DNA from: Histomonas meleagridis
Taxonomy: Eukaryota > Parabasalia > Tritrichomonadida > Dientamoebidae
DNA: 64,000 nt
Direction of reading: 5' to 3'
Assembly (NCBI GenBank): GCA_020186115.1
Contig: WSYJ01000138.1
Location: forward strand, 1-64,000
Shown: positions 10,461 to 20,249 of the stretch, piece after piece
How positions within the stretch are numbered: position 1 is the stretch's first letter
How the letters are laid out: every line of letters starts with the position of its first letter
Position numbers and translations under genes: made by a program
Notes under the pieces: model-generated
The model's database searches: none
Told to the model about the DNA's origin: nothing
What the model saw: the letters and a program-made list of their open reading frames with translations, nothing else

Positions 10461-12197
10461 ATGCCACCACAATATCGCCGCCTTTGTTATATTTCAAATA
10501 CTTCTCAAGCATTGGAACATGGGAACGTTGAAGGATGTTTATCATTGATATGTGAAAAAGGCACATTTACTTTTAATTGGATTCCTTATGATTCACCACA
10601 ATCTCAAATTACTATTATTGCTGAAAACACATCTACAGGGCTCGACAAAATTGAGTTACAAAAAATTTCGTTAATAATTTTTAATGAAAGTGAAACAGAT
10701 ATAATCTTAATGTTGCGTTTAACAGAGCTTATCAAAAACCCTATACATCCAGGAAGCCCTCAAGATTTTCGAAAGTTAGTGATACCAAAAGAAAATATTC
10801 TTGAAATATCTAATTTAATAGAATGTTTAATATTAAATCGAATTGCAGTACCATTTCATTATGAAAGTTACAACTATTCATTCAAAGTTTACGAAAAATG
10901 TTTATGTTGTGATTATTTTACATATCCCACTTATCTTAAATTCCAAGTTTATGAATATACAAATATGGAAGATTTATGGGTAAAAATCATTGACTTCTTT
11001 ACAAAGTTCATGAACGAAGTTGGCAATAACCCTTTTCTTTCACAAGACCCCAATTTTTCAATTGGAATTCCTGCAATATCTGCACATTTCCTTATTATAA
11101 AAAAGATACAGGAATACATCAGTGAAATACCACAGTATGAGCCAATAACCAAAGAAAATTTTGAATCCCTCTTTGATTCTAGCGGAAAGCTCAAAGATAT
11201 TGAATTATTCAAATTACGAGTTTTTCATGCTGGTATTCAATCTGATGTATTCTGTGAGCTTCTTCCCTTTGTTCTCGGATCATATCCTTTAGATAGCAAT
11301 TCAAATGATCGAAAAACGCTAATTGAAAAACAAAAAGAACATTTTTCACTTCTTCTAGAACAAGTAAAGTCAGTCTCTCAATACCAACTGCTTCGTAATA
11401 AGAAGCTATCTAATGCCTTTCGTGTGATCACCAATGATGTTGATCGTACCGATCGTAACCACCCGGCATTTGAAAAAAGTGGATCTATCGGCATGACACT
11501 TTTGACGACACTTTTACGCTCATATTGTTTATATGATTTTAATATTGGTTATCTTCAAGGAATGAATGATTTATTTATTCCTATAATATTTTCATATTAT
11601 CCTAAATGGGATAAAGAAGGGAATCCCATTGATGATGAAGGAAATATTTTAGATGTTAATGATCATATATCAGATATTTTTTGGTGTTATAATTCCATGA
11701 TGAAAACTATTGATCATGCTGAGTTAATATCGAATGTTAAAGATCAATGTTTACTTAAGGCGCAAATTGTTGTTGAACGATTAACTAAAATATGTCCAAT
11801 GATAACAATTTGGCTTAAGAACTACGACTTAACTAACTTGTTATGGGTATACCAGGACTTTGTTCTGTTGTACAAACGAACGTGGACAAACATTTGGGAT
11901 CTGTGGTTACAAATGTTTTCGTTTAAGCAGCCGAAATACTTCTTGATATACTTCATCACTGCAACGATAATTTTGATATTCCCAAAAATCGCAGAACGAG
12001 AAAACGTGCTGATAACAACTGTAATGGATTCGTTCCCAAAGGAATTGGAAAAAATGGATCCCAAAGAAATAGGTAAAGTCGCACTATGGGTGGCGGAAAA
12101 TGCGCCAATTGAAGCGGAAGAACAAAAAATAGAAAACGAAATGTCAAATGTGAAATATGAGTATAAGTTGTGTGAGCTATTTGATAAACAAAAGTAA
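10461..12197 (+). CDS. TBC-domain Rab GTPase-activating protein (TBC1D15/Gyp7-like)
   Basis: 578 residues. The N-terminal half has a PH-like beginning (CLSLICEKGTFTFNWIPYD) as in TBC1D15/Gyp7 proteins. The TBC domain spans about 250-540. Both catalytic fingers are present: arginine 329 in RVITNDVDRTDR (IxxDxxR motif) and glutamine 366 in IGYLQGMND (YxQGM motif), so the enzyme should speed GTP hydrolysis on a Rab. TBC1D15-type GAPs act on late endosomal Rabs, which fits the AP-3, VPS33 and V-ATPase genes in this window, although these are not linked as an operon. ATG 10461 starts the good frame; a 71-codon ORF just upstream is in another frame and is not counted. Confidence 0.9.
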   Translation: MPPQYRRLCYISNTSQALEHGNVEGCLSLICEKGTFTFNWIPYDSPQSQITIIAENTSTGLDKIELQKISLIIFNESETDIILMLRLTELIKNPIHPGSPQDFRKLVIPKENILEISNLIECLILNRIAVPFHYESYNYSFKVYEKCLCCDYFTYPTYLKFQVYEYTNMEDLWVKIIDFFTKFMNEVGNNPFLSQDPNFSIGIPAISAHFLIIKKIQEYISEIPQYEPITKENFESLFDSSGKLKDIELFKLRVFHAGIQSDVFCELLPFVLGSYPLDSNSNDRKTLIEKQKEHFSLLLEQVKSVSQYQLLRNKKLSNAFRVITNDVDRTDRNHPAFEKSGSIGMTLLTTLLRSYCLYDFNIGYLQGMNDLFIPIIFSYYPKWDKEGNPIDDEGNILDVNDHISDIFWCYNSMMKTIDHAELISNVKDQCLLKAQIVVERLTKICPMITIWLKNYDLTNLLWVYQDFVLLYKRTWTNIWDLWLQMFSFKQPKYFLIYFITATIILIFPKIAERENVLITTVMDSFPKELEKMDPKEIGKVALWVAENAPIEAEEQKIENEMSNVKYEYKLCELFDKQK

Positions 12198-12552
12198 AAT
12201 GTTTGTAATAAACAAATAACATTTTTATTGTAAATAAATGAATTTTTTCAATTTGCAAAAACATTATACAGCAGCATAACTTATAGAATTTACTTCTTGT
12301 GACAAACGATATACAAATTAAATGTGAATGAAACTGTTCCACAGAAAAAAACTATCGTCATTCTGAAATTTCTATCGTTTGCAATATGAACCAAATAAAA
12401 GTATTAAAGTAAATACGAAAAAATGTAATTACATCTGAAGTTAAAAAATTATAAAAATATAAAAACAGTTTAATATTAAAAACATTTATTAAAGACAAAA
12501 ATTACATGGTATGAAATTTATCAACGCAAAATCCGTATATATTTGGAAAAGA
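12198..12552. other. Convergent 3' region
   Basis: This gap lies between the ends of the TBC gene and the UBAC2-like gene. It holds two CTATCGT cores (near 12353 and 12372), an odd place for promoter motifs. I see no gene. Confidence 0.5.
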
Positions 12553-13188
12553 TTAGTTTTTGAGCAAGTACTTCCTGTAAAAATATATGATTTTGAGTTT
12601 GTCGTTCGACCATAAATAAAATCCAATTACAGATGATATAAGTGCAAACAAACATTGGCCAAAAGAAAAAATAAAAACAAAAAACATGAGCACTGAAACA
12701 AGTAGCTTATCTGTAAATTGGCTTTTGATTGAATGAGATGGAATCTTCCATAAAGTAAAAACGAAAAAAGAAAAAGGGACAATAAGAAATAATGAAATAT
12801 GACTCTTAAATCCCCTGGTTAAGATGGTAATTAAGAAAAATGGTAAATATGAAATGAAGTTATAGATCATAAATAAAATAAGACTTTTTTGTCCCAAAAT
12901 TCTTTCTACATGGCGAAGCATCCATAAGCATATTGAGATAATAACTCCCTGAATGATAGAAGGCCAACAAAGTAAAGTTTGAATAACATCGAGGAATAAA
13001 ATTTCATCATCACCACCTTGAGCCAAATGTAAAACTATAGTAAGGAACCCCACGACTGTGGCTATGTTCTTTATGAACGGTGTTCCACTTAATAACCTGA
13101 TCCCGAAAAACATTTGTGCTACAATCTCTGAGGTACCCCAATTTAGGGCACCCTGAAAATTCTGAATATGGAATTTCCTCATTTTCAT
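12553..13188 (-). CDS. UBAC2/rhomboid-pseudoprotease-like membrane protein
   Basis: 211 residues; ATG 13188, with a second in-frame ATG at 13182. It starts FQGALNWGTSEIV, then has about five to six hydrophobic helices. The key piece is MLRHVERILGQKSLILFMIY, which fits the 'YxxRxxERxxGSxKF' loop of UBAC2, derlin-like and other rhomboid pseudoproteases. No Ser-His catalytic pair is visible (no GxSG), so it is unlikely to be an active protease. The family works in ER-associated degradation. The C-terminal UBA domain of animal UBAC2 is missing. Assignment to the rhomboid superfamily is moderately secure; the UBAC2 subgroup is a guess. Confidence 0.6.
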   Translation of the reverse strand: MKMRKFHIQNFQGALNWGTSEIVAQMFFGIRLLSGTPFIKNIATVVGFLTIVLHLAQGGDDEILFLDVIQTLLCWPSIIQGVIISICLWMLRHVERILGQKSLILFMIYNFISYLPFFLITILTRGFKSHISLFLIVPFSFFVFTLWKIPSHSIKSQFTDKLLVSVLMFFVFIFSFGQCLFALISSVIGFYLWSNDKLKIIYFYRKYLLKN

Positions 13189-13278
13189 TCACCAAATCGA
13201 ACCTACAAAACGTTCTTTGCTCCATATTCACAGTAATACTTATAATATCTTAAATCGATATGGGTTCGTTTGTCTGAT

Positions 13279-14348
13279 TTACTTCTTGTTCTTCTTTTTG
13301 TCTTTCTTATCCTTTTTCTCTTTTTTGTCTTTTTCCTTTTTGTCCTTCTTGTCTTCCTTTTCCTTCTTTTCCTTCTCTGGCGGCTCGCTTACTTTCGCGC
13401 TTACATTTTCCTTTTTCTGGAATTTCGACAGAATCAAATCCCTTAACTTCGCTAATGCCTCGTCTTTATGCTCTGGCGTGAATCCCTGCGCTGAACCATT
13501 CGTTTCAAGAATGTATTCCTTGCCATCCTTTCCGATAATGGTATCAATGGAAAATGTTTCCATGTCAGGGAACTCTTTTCGGATCTCTTCGACCTACATT
13601 CGGTACTTCGGTGTAACTTCGATGTCTTCGCGGACATTAGGCATTCCATGATTAACTTTCCAGCCTTGTGAAACGCGTTTATGAGCTGAAATGTAGTCTG
13701 GCGCAATGAACGCTATGCGAACTTCGTATTCACTTTCGATTAATGGTTCGGCGGCGGAATAGTGATTACCGATGGCAACAACTGTCTTAAGATCTTGGAA
13801 CTGATCGTTTTGTGTGATCTTCATTTTGCCATATCCTGCGTGTGGATATGATACCTTGACTACAAACGGAAGTGATGGCGTAAATACCATTTCAGTGTAG
13901 TCGCTATAATAAGTTTGTGGAATAACAGGAAATGTATCATGCCCAAGTTTGCGTTGGAGATCACGAAGACGTCCCATCATTATTGGTCGATCAAGATCAC
14001 AGAGAGTTGCATAAAATGGATTAATAAGTGTAACTCCTGCATGATAAAAACCATAGAGGATATTCCTATAATCATTGGATGTACCAAGGGGACCAACATA
14101 ACGGAAAAGCATACGAATAAGAACAACACTTGGTGTAATTACACGTTTCATTTTTTGTTTTTCTGAAATAGAATACTTCGATGGCATGAGTGTAACATTT
14201 ACAGAATCGGGAAAGATGTTAATGAAATATATTCCCACATTGCTTGCTCAACGGTAAAAACATCAGCACATTCTTGGCATACATCATACCAATTTTCTTT
14301 AGGGCCAGAAATCACAAGAACAGTTGGAAGGCGTTTTTTCCCTTGCAT
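13279..14348 (-). pseudogene. Synapsin-like ATP-grasp gene with a frameshift and an in-frame TAG
   Basis: Three pieces make one protein. Piece one starts at ATG 14348 (MQGKKRLPTVLVISGPKENW) and runs to TVEQAMWEYI. The frame then shifts by one base near 14225. Piece two (to 13597) holds the best synapsin matches: NDYRNILYGFYHAGVTLIN, RLRDLQRKLGHDTFPVIPQT, FVVKVSYPHAGYGKMK and FQDLKTVVAIGNHYSAAEP. An in-frame TAG at 13594-13596 follows PKYRM, exactly where synapsins have Trp (KLWVD). Piece three continues in the same frame (VEEIRKEFPDMETFSIDTII, GKDGKEYILETNGSAQGF) and ends in a Lys/Glu-rich tail. Synapsins bind ATP and coat vesicles in animals; here the role is unknown. With two lesions it is probably a pseudogene, but the rest is well preserved, so decay is recent. 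Confidence 0.85.
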
Positions 14349-15018
14349 TGTCAAATTAATTGTACCCGTTCCAATTTTTTGAATTGATGTCTATCGTCGG
14401 GATGTTATGCTTCACAATCTTGCAAGATCGCTTTGAATTTCATATTTTTCATATTTCGAAAGTATTTAATATCTATTCACTAAGTAATGTATAATCATCA
14501 TATATAGAAATATAACTAAAAAAAATGGACTTTTTTAAAATTTGACGATTTCATAATATTGAACAAATGTGTAGAGAATTTCTAGGTTGTAATATGTATC
14601 ACAAAGAATATTATTAATGCCTATATGTTATCATTACTACTGAACTTCGAAACGTCACCATATGAATTTCAGTCTTACCAATTTTTTAAAAAGTTTCGAT
14701 TTTTCCTTCGAAAGTAATCATCCTGGCAGAACGATTAAAATTCTCACAAATGTACATATTGACATTTATTTGATGAGTTGTTGAGTTCTAAGTACTTGAT
14801 TTATGCAATTTTTTTAATTTGAATCATAAGTAAAATAAGAAATGCGGATAATATTTATCAAAAAAACAATGATTTTCTTAAAAATGATCATTCCAAAAAA
14901 ATTTCAATTCTATCGTCAAATTAAAAAACATAATATTAAACATTTGGCAATATGGCTGCATTACCAAAACTTAAATAAAAGCAAAATTATTAAATTTTGT
15001 TTGATGAATTTAGTTTTT
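14349..15018. other. Intergenic region
   Basis: It starts with the promoter of the synapsin-like gene, where GACGATAGACATC lies about 40 bp before the ATG on the minus strand. The rest is AT-rich; a 77-codon low-complexity ORF at 14842-15075 looks accidental. Confidence 0.5.
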
Positions 15019-16095
15019 TTAATTTGCATCAATTATACTTCCATCAGTTTCTTCAACACATTTACCAAGAAATGAGTTAACTTCCTCGAATATGCTTGTG
15101 CTAAAGCAAACAACATAAACATCCAATCCGGACATCTTGATTACATCCATATTTTCTTCGATTGCTCCGCATATCAAATCAAATGGATTTCTAAACACGC
15201 CACCTCCGAGTAGTGTTAAGTATAATTTATTCGATCCCGGTCTTCCAGGGAATAAAATAGAGTTTTCCCATGCTGCCAAAATAGCCGCCCGATATTCAGA
15301 GGAAAGTAATCGTTTTGCCACCATCAAAGTAAACTCATTCTTTCGAACAGTCGTAACAAAGTTAAATGCAGCAGCAAAGATATGGTGGACGATTCTGCCT
15401 TCCTCAACGAGATAAAATTCACCTTTTTTTGTTTGCGATGTTGTAATTTGACAATTTCTATGAACACCAACTGGATAATTATCAGGATTAGACCAGTCAA
15501 AGTTGCTGGATTCAAAAGCAGTTGTGTCATATATAAGAGGATAACCATGAGAAACTTCAAATGGTGTTCGAGCTAATAATTCAATTTCGGTTTCAAGTTG
15601 GCCAACATTGCCATTTGGTTGCTTAACAAAGTAGTTACGATAAACAATGGCTGGACCAGAGCCTAGGGAACAATATGGTCCTTGGGTACCATCATACACA
15701 TAACGGGTTACTCCATTATGCGCTGTTTGATATGGACTAACAAACTCAAGACAATTAAAATTAGATGCAGCAAGGTAAGAGGCACCGTCGTTTTCAGGAA
15801 GACCTTGGTTTTGAAGAACATCAATAAGTTCGAAATGTTTGGATAGGTGACTATCACCCTTAATTAAATGAAGCTTACCACCATTGCGAGGTTGATCTAA
15901 TAAGTTCTTAAATGAGGAAACTGTGCGAACTTGAAAGTTACCAGCTTTATATTCCTTTCCATTAATTTTTGATCGTAACACTGCTGCATCATCGTGTTCA
16001 ATACACTCAATATTGTCATATATTTTGGAAACATCTTCCTTAAATCCGAAAAGTTTTTCGAACCATTCATGGGGTGGGAACGTCTTGTTTTCCAT
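15019..16095 (-). CDS. Macro/PARG-like domain protein (conserved family of bacteria and protists)
   Basis: 358 residues, ATG 16095. It opens with HEWFEKLFGFKEDV. Motifs at ~104-118 (GASYLAASNFNCLEFVS) and ~134-142 (YDGTQGPYCS) are followed by GPAIVYRNYF (~147-156). Near the C-terminus, LYLTLLGGGVFRNPFDLICG looks like the Gly-rich 'GxGvFG' loop of macro domains that binds ADP-ribose, and it is followed by a predicted strand (LDVYVVCF). I recall this motif set from a family found patchily in bacteria and protists and regard it as macro/PARG-like. ADP-ribose binding or hydrolysis is inference. No membrane segment is present. The patchy spread suggests lateral transfer, although base use looks native. 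Confidence 0.65.
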   Translation of the reverse strand: MENKTFPPHEWFEKLFGFKEDVSKIYDNIECIEHDDAAVLRSKINGKEYKAGNFQVRTVSSFKNLLDQPRNGGKLHLIKGDSHLSKHFELIDVLQNQGLPENDGASYLAASNFNCLEFVSPYQTAHNGVTRYVYDGTQGPYCSLGSGPAIVYRNYFVKQPNGNVGQLETEIELLARTPFEVSHGYPLIYDTTAFESSNFDWSNPDNYPVGVHRNCQITTSQTKKGEFYLVEEGRIVHHIFAAAFNFVTTVRKNEFTLMVAKRLLSSEYRAAILAAWENSILFPGRPGSNKLYLTLLGGGVFRNPFDLICGAIEENMDVIKMSGLDVYVVCFSTSIFEEVNSFLGKCVEETDGSIIDAN

Positions 16096-16212
16096 GGAAA
16101 TTTGGTAAATTTGAAACTGTCAGTTCACTTTTGATGAATTCAATATTTTACATATTTTTGCTCAAAAAACATAACCGCTGGGATTTATAAACGCCACTTT
16201 TTGTAGTTTATT

Positions 16213-16230
16213 CTATCGTTATCTATCGTT
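16213..16230. promoter_or_regulatory. Tandem CTATCGTT elements
   Basis: Two copies of CTATCGTT lie 10 bp apart (16213-16220 and 16223-16230), about 118 bp upstream of the macro-like gene. The reverse complement AACGATAG resembles trichomonad Myb recognition elements (TAACGATA). The helical spacing suggests two proteins bound on one DNA face. Confidence 0.55.
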
Positions 16231-16487
16231 CATTCCATTGGTATCGGTTTAGACATTGATTCTTTTCTGTCATATTAACTTATATTATTTATTTTAGAAC
16301 ATGAGACATTGAGTTTTTGCTTTTACAGTTAGAGTCGAGTTGTATGACAATAAGTCCCTTGAAAACAAAAATCACTTGTATCACCCACGGAAAGAGTTTG
16401 GTAGATTCAACATGATTTTTAGATATATTTTGTTTATGATAATAATCGCTTTATAACTCTTTTAAATATGAAATAAAAAAGTCTCTG

Positions 16488-17060
16488 GTGTATATGATGG
16501 TGAAGTTTGTAATATGTTTCGTTGATGATAATGGTGATGTTGCGTTTGGTAAAATTGCAATTACAGGTGGATACACTGAAATTTATCATCTTTGTGAGAA
16601 TAATAATAAGGTATTCTATCGAAAATTTCATTTAAGTATAGCAACTGAGTTAATTTTATCAAACATTCCTTCTTCGAATAAATTAAGTTATTTAGGTATA
16701 AAATATATGAACTCTTTTGATTTCGCATTTTTTTCATTTATATTAAATTATAGTATAAAAAATTAATGAAAATATTTTAAAGGAATCAGTTAAATTTGGT
16801 AATATATACCTTCTTAAATATTTGTTAAAATCATATGAAATTCCAAAAAATATTTTAATATGTGCATTTTTGGAAAAATAATGAGCTTGTTAAACTTATT
16901 TTAGAAAAGAATGATGTTAATATTAACACTAAAGATCTTTATTCGTTTTATAAGTCGATATTTTAAAATAATATTTGGAAATTTTTTAATATTTTATACA
17001 GCTATATATGCATCTAAAAAAGGACAAAATAAATTTACATACGTGCTTGCCATATTATTA
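16488..17060 (+). pseudogene. Decayed DUF3447/ankyrin sequence, plus strand
   Basis: The frame at 16488-16766 keeps GDVAFGKIAITGGYTEIYHL, equivalent to the 'GKYAIAGGNEEIIHLCEQ' block of the better preserved loci. Downstream come NKNILICAF, ELVKLILEKNDVNINTKDL, then the usual spacer (AAAATAATATTTGGAAATT) and TAIYASKKGQ. Stops and indels break it in several places and the N-terminal domain is missing. Confidence 0.65.
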
Positions 17061-17405
17061 TAATTTCAGGTGGCAATGAATGAGTTTAAATCCGTTTATG
17101 ATATTTAGATATTATTTAATGCTTATGTGTGACGAGGGTTTATTAAAATAATCATCAATAATTTTTTTTCCTAAAAACACATGACGATATTTATTTTTAC
17201 ACTTCCATATCTCCAATAATAGAATAATATTCAATGAATAGCTTCAATTCACACAACTAAATGAATAACTTGGATTCAATTTCTCTCGCTTTTATATAAT
17301 CTCTTGATTAGTAAGTACACTTACGATTTGTTTTTGCATTCTAAAAAAACTTTTAATTGTTTTTACAAACAAATTCATCAATTAATTTTACACACACATG
17401 ACGGT

Positions 17406-17696
17406 TTATTTATTTATTCCACCCATTTTCTTCCTTGCTTCTAACTCCTTTGCGAGGGAATTAGCCAACTCTTCCTTGCTCGAGCTGATCTTTATTTTGA
17501 TTGCTTTCTTCTCCGCATCGAGACACAGAGTGCACAGTACGTCATCGCCTTCTCTTGTCTGCGAGAGCAATCGCTTTTCTTGCTCGCTGTTAATGATTGT
17601 CGCTTGGAAAATATTCGCAAATTTCTGTAACACATTTCTCGCTTCCATACTTACATTGTATGTGACTTCTGACGAGAATGTGCATTTTTTCAATCA
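17406..17696 (-). pseudogene. C-terminal ear segment of AP-3 delta in a shifted frame
   Basis: Directly behind the stop of the AP-3 delta frame, the -1 frame is open for about 95 codons and has no plausible start codon of its own (it would begin with TTG). Its end, EGDDVLCTLCLDAEKKAIKI plus SSKEELANSLAKELEARKK, corresponds to the extreme C-terminus of AP-3 delta (human GHHVCLLVKKGENSVSVDGK and following LLxxLLEE helix). The segment is thus the ear platform subdomain of the neighbouring gene, separated by a one-base shift near 17690-17697, next to an A6 run. It may be a true mutation, an assembly error or, less likely, recoding. Confidence 0.75.
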
Positions 17697-20155
17697 AATA
17701 TATCAAGTGACGATTCATCAGATGGAACAAGGAAATAAGATGGGAAAACAACTATGCGGGTTTCAAGTGAGTCAACACCGCCTCCATTTGGAACAATTAT
17801 AAATTTGGCCGCTTGAGCTAAATAAGGATTATCAACACTGATAACAAAACTATGCATAATGGATGAGCTTGGGCCGATTCCAATAGTTAACGGAGATATA
17901 TCTACCGATTTGATATGAGATGTTTCAATAAGTGTAAAACCAATTGAAGGTATAACAGAACTTGATTCGTTGTTGATTTGAATCGTAAACTCAAGTTGGC
18001 CGTGCTTATCTAAGGGAACAATCTTAGATATGCTAATAATAATTGATTGATTACGAGCAAGAATCTGATGTCTAGAATTTGGTGAAGGCCCTGTAATTGG
18101 CATGTCAATGTCTTTTGGTTCAGCATTATTGTTATTTCTATTATGATGTCTTCTTTCTTTTCTTTTGATCCATTTAGTTACAGCAGGATGAACCTTAACG
18201 GGCTCCTCCACTTTTTCTGTATCGGGTGAAGTGACATTTTCATCCACTTTTTCATCTGGAATTTCATCGAACGATAGCTTCTTTTGTTTTCGTTTTCCTT
18301 TTCGGTGATGTTTTCTTTTAGTTGTTTTACTTGACTTAGTTTTATTAAATATGGTCAAAGGAATTGATAATTCATCCTTTGGAACTTCTATTTCTTCATC
18401 TTTATCATCACTAAAAATATAATTTCTTAATTCATCAAAAGAATCATTTTCATTTCCCCTTAAAGTCTTACAAATCTCAACAAGCCCTAAAATGGAATAA
18501 GCTCTTTCTTGTATTTCAGGATATTCTGATTGTTGGAACATTGGTAATTTTAATTGGAAAAGTGTTTCTAATTCTTCGAATTTCTCATTACTTTCGGCTT
18601 TTAAGTACAACACAAAACTAGTTCCAATACAAGCAGCTTGTACTCGATCATCACAATTGGCAACTATCGGCTGCAGCACTTTTGAAAACGGCTCTGAATT
18701 TTCTGAATACTCTCCGATGATGTGTAAAGCAGTCAAAAGTAGTTGCGAAAGTCCCATGTTCGATGGGTTATCAAACAATTTGCACATTTCCTCGATTATT
18801 CGTTTTCTTGTATCAGGTACTCGAGTGACCAAATCAATTAATTGATTAGAAAGGACATTAAAACATGAGAAATTTCCTTCTTCGATAAAATCTGTTAAAA
18901 CAGATATATACCAATCGAAATCTGTAACAAGTTCATAATCATTTTTGGAACATATCTCTATCACACGCTTAAGCAATGTGTCTCTATAGGTAATGATATT
19001 CGATGATTTAAAATGTTTAAACATCATTGCAACTATAGAATCAATTGTTTTAGAATTCGCCAAATCACCTAACAAGTCAAGTGCTAGTAATGATTCGAAC
19101 TCATCACCACTGTTAACACAACCCATAATTAATTCTCGATTACTTACAACAAGTTTTGGATATGATTTCATTAATTGAATAAAGTACGAAAGAAAGATAA
19201 AACGATAGTTAGGGTCAGAGCTTTGTATAAATGTTTGAATCCGATATGAAATTAATGAAATTAATCGTTGATTAGTAGATGGCATTGATAGAATCGTTTT
19301 CATACATTCAACATTAACAGACATAGATGATGAAGTCTCAAGTATAATGGTGAGTGGTTGAACAAGTTTTTTGGGTAATCTTGGTTCAACTTCAATGAGC
19401 ATACGAACTATTTCTAAAAGGCGAAGAGAAACGCCAACAAACCGAGTGGTTTCAAGCATCTTACATAACTTAGGAATAAAAGATATAAAATTCTTCGGAT
19501 TAATTTTGCATAATTCGCATATAACGGTTAGTGTGGCGTAAACCACTGAAATGTCGTCATCGTTGAGATGACTTTGGAGCGATGAAAAACCAGGACGAAG
19601 TGCTTCTGGAAACTTGAGACAGATATGGAAAAATGCAAAAATTGCTTTTTGTCGTAAATATGGTTTGGATGAATTCATGAGTTGTATTACATCTTTTGAT
19701 ATTTGTTCTGCAAGAGCTGGTGAAAGAAATGATGGTATCGAACTAAGAACTACTGAAACTAATAATGGATTGCCTGAAATGAGATCATGTTGAATTAAAT
19801 TTATTGCCATTAAAACAACATCAGAAGTTGGTTTCCAACAAATTTCTGCTGCTGTATATGCTACTCTTTTTGCTGAGTAATTGTCCATTGACATAACTTC
19901 GAGAATATAAAAATCTGCCCAAGCTGTATCATGTTGTTGGATATTTAAGAAAATTAGTTGTTGCATCACATCTACTTTAGCTTCTATTGATTGCCCATGC
20001 ATATCTTTATGAATTTTTGATAATAAATCACTAAGAAATAATGATAATTGCTGAGGATTCCTAGAATTCACAAAATACCTTCGGAAAATTTCTTTGTTTG
20101 GGTTTGTAATTATTTGTGCTGTGTTTTGGAAAAGTTTAGCTATGTTCTCCATCAT
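17690..20155 (-). CDS. AP-3 adaptor complex delta subunit
   Basis: 821 residues to the stop at 17690. Two adjacent ATGs at 20155/20152 begin MMENIAKLFQNTAQI; the frame is open to 20242 but only with TTG, so that start is rejected. The trunk (~1-560) has classic delta signatures: NIQQHDTAWADFYILEVMS, SGNPLLVSVVLSSIPSFLSP, SSKPYLRQKAIFAFF, KFPEALRPGF and EPRLPKKLVQPL. A basic hinge (TKRKHHRKGKRKQKK) and a beta-sandwich ear part (QLEFTIQINNESSSVIPSIG) follow. AP-3 sorts cargo from endosomes to lysosome-like organelles, and delta pairs with beta, mu and sigma. The ear is cut short by a frameshift; the rest lies in the next frame (17406-17696). Confidence 0.92.
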   Translation of the reverse strand: MMENIAKLFQNTAQIITNPNKEIFRRYFVNSRNPQQLSLFLSDLLSKIHKDMHGQSIEAKVDVMQQLIFLNIQQHDTAWADFYILEVMSMDNYSAKRVAYTAAEICWKPTSDVVLMAINLIQHDLISGNPLLVSVVLSSIPSFLSPALAEQISKDVIQLMNSSKPYLRQKAIFAFFHICLKFPEALRPGFSSLQSHLNDDDISVVYATLTVICELCKINPKNFISFIPKLCKMLETTRFVGVSLRLLEIVRMLIEVEPRLPKKLVQPLTIILETSSSMSVNVECMKTILSMPSTNQRLISLISYRIQTFIQSSDPNYRFIFLSYFIQLMKSYPKLVVSNRELIMGCVNSGDEFESLLALDLLGDLANSKTIDSIVAMMFKHFKSSNIITYRDTLLKRVIEICSKNDYELVTDFDWYISVLTDFIEEGNFSCFNVLSNQLIDLVTRVPDTRKRIIEEMCKLFDNPSNMGLSQLLLTALHIIGEYSENSEPFSKVLQPIVANCDDRVQAACIGTSFVLYLKAESNEKFEELETLFQLKLPMFQQSEYPEIQERAYSILGLVEICKTLRGNENDSFDELRNYIFSDDKDEEIEVPKDELSIPLTIFNKTKSSKTTKRKHHRKGKRKQKKLSFDEIPDEKVDENVTSPDTEKVEEPVKVHPAVTKWIKRKERRHHNRNNNNAEPKDIDMPITGPSPNSRHQILARNQSIIISISKIVPLDKHGQLEFTIQINNESSSVIPSIGFTLIETSHIKSVDISPLTIGIGPSSSIMHSFVISVDNPYLAQAAKFIIVPNGGGVDSLETRIVVFPSYFLVPSDESSLDIFD

Positions 20156-20249
20156 TTCCAGTTGCTGTTTTGTTTTCAAATGTTTACAAAAAATGGTTTC
20201 AATTCGATAGCTAAAAATATGAAAATGTTGCGCACAACTCAAAGCGAAA

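Noticed and set aside
13217-13651. A plus-strand Phe/Ser/Leu-rich ORF of 144 codons.
   Set aside because: It is the mirror of the Lys/Glu-rich tail of the synapsin-like gene on the other strand.
14842-15075. A 77-codon plus-strand ORF.
   Set aside because: Lys/Ile/Phe low complexity, overlaps the 3' end of the macro-like gene, no motif.
17690-17710. Programmed -1 frameshifting in AP-3 delta.
   Set aside because: There is no X XXY YYZ heptamer at the overlap; the A6 run lies after the stop, and no stem-loop is evident. An indel is simpler.
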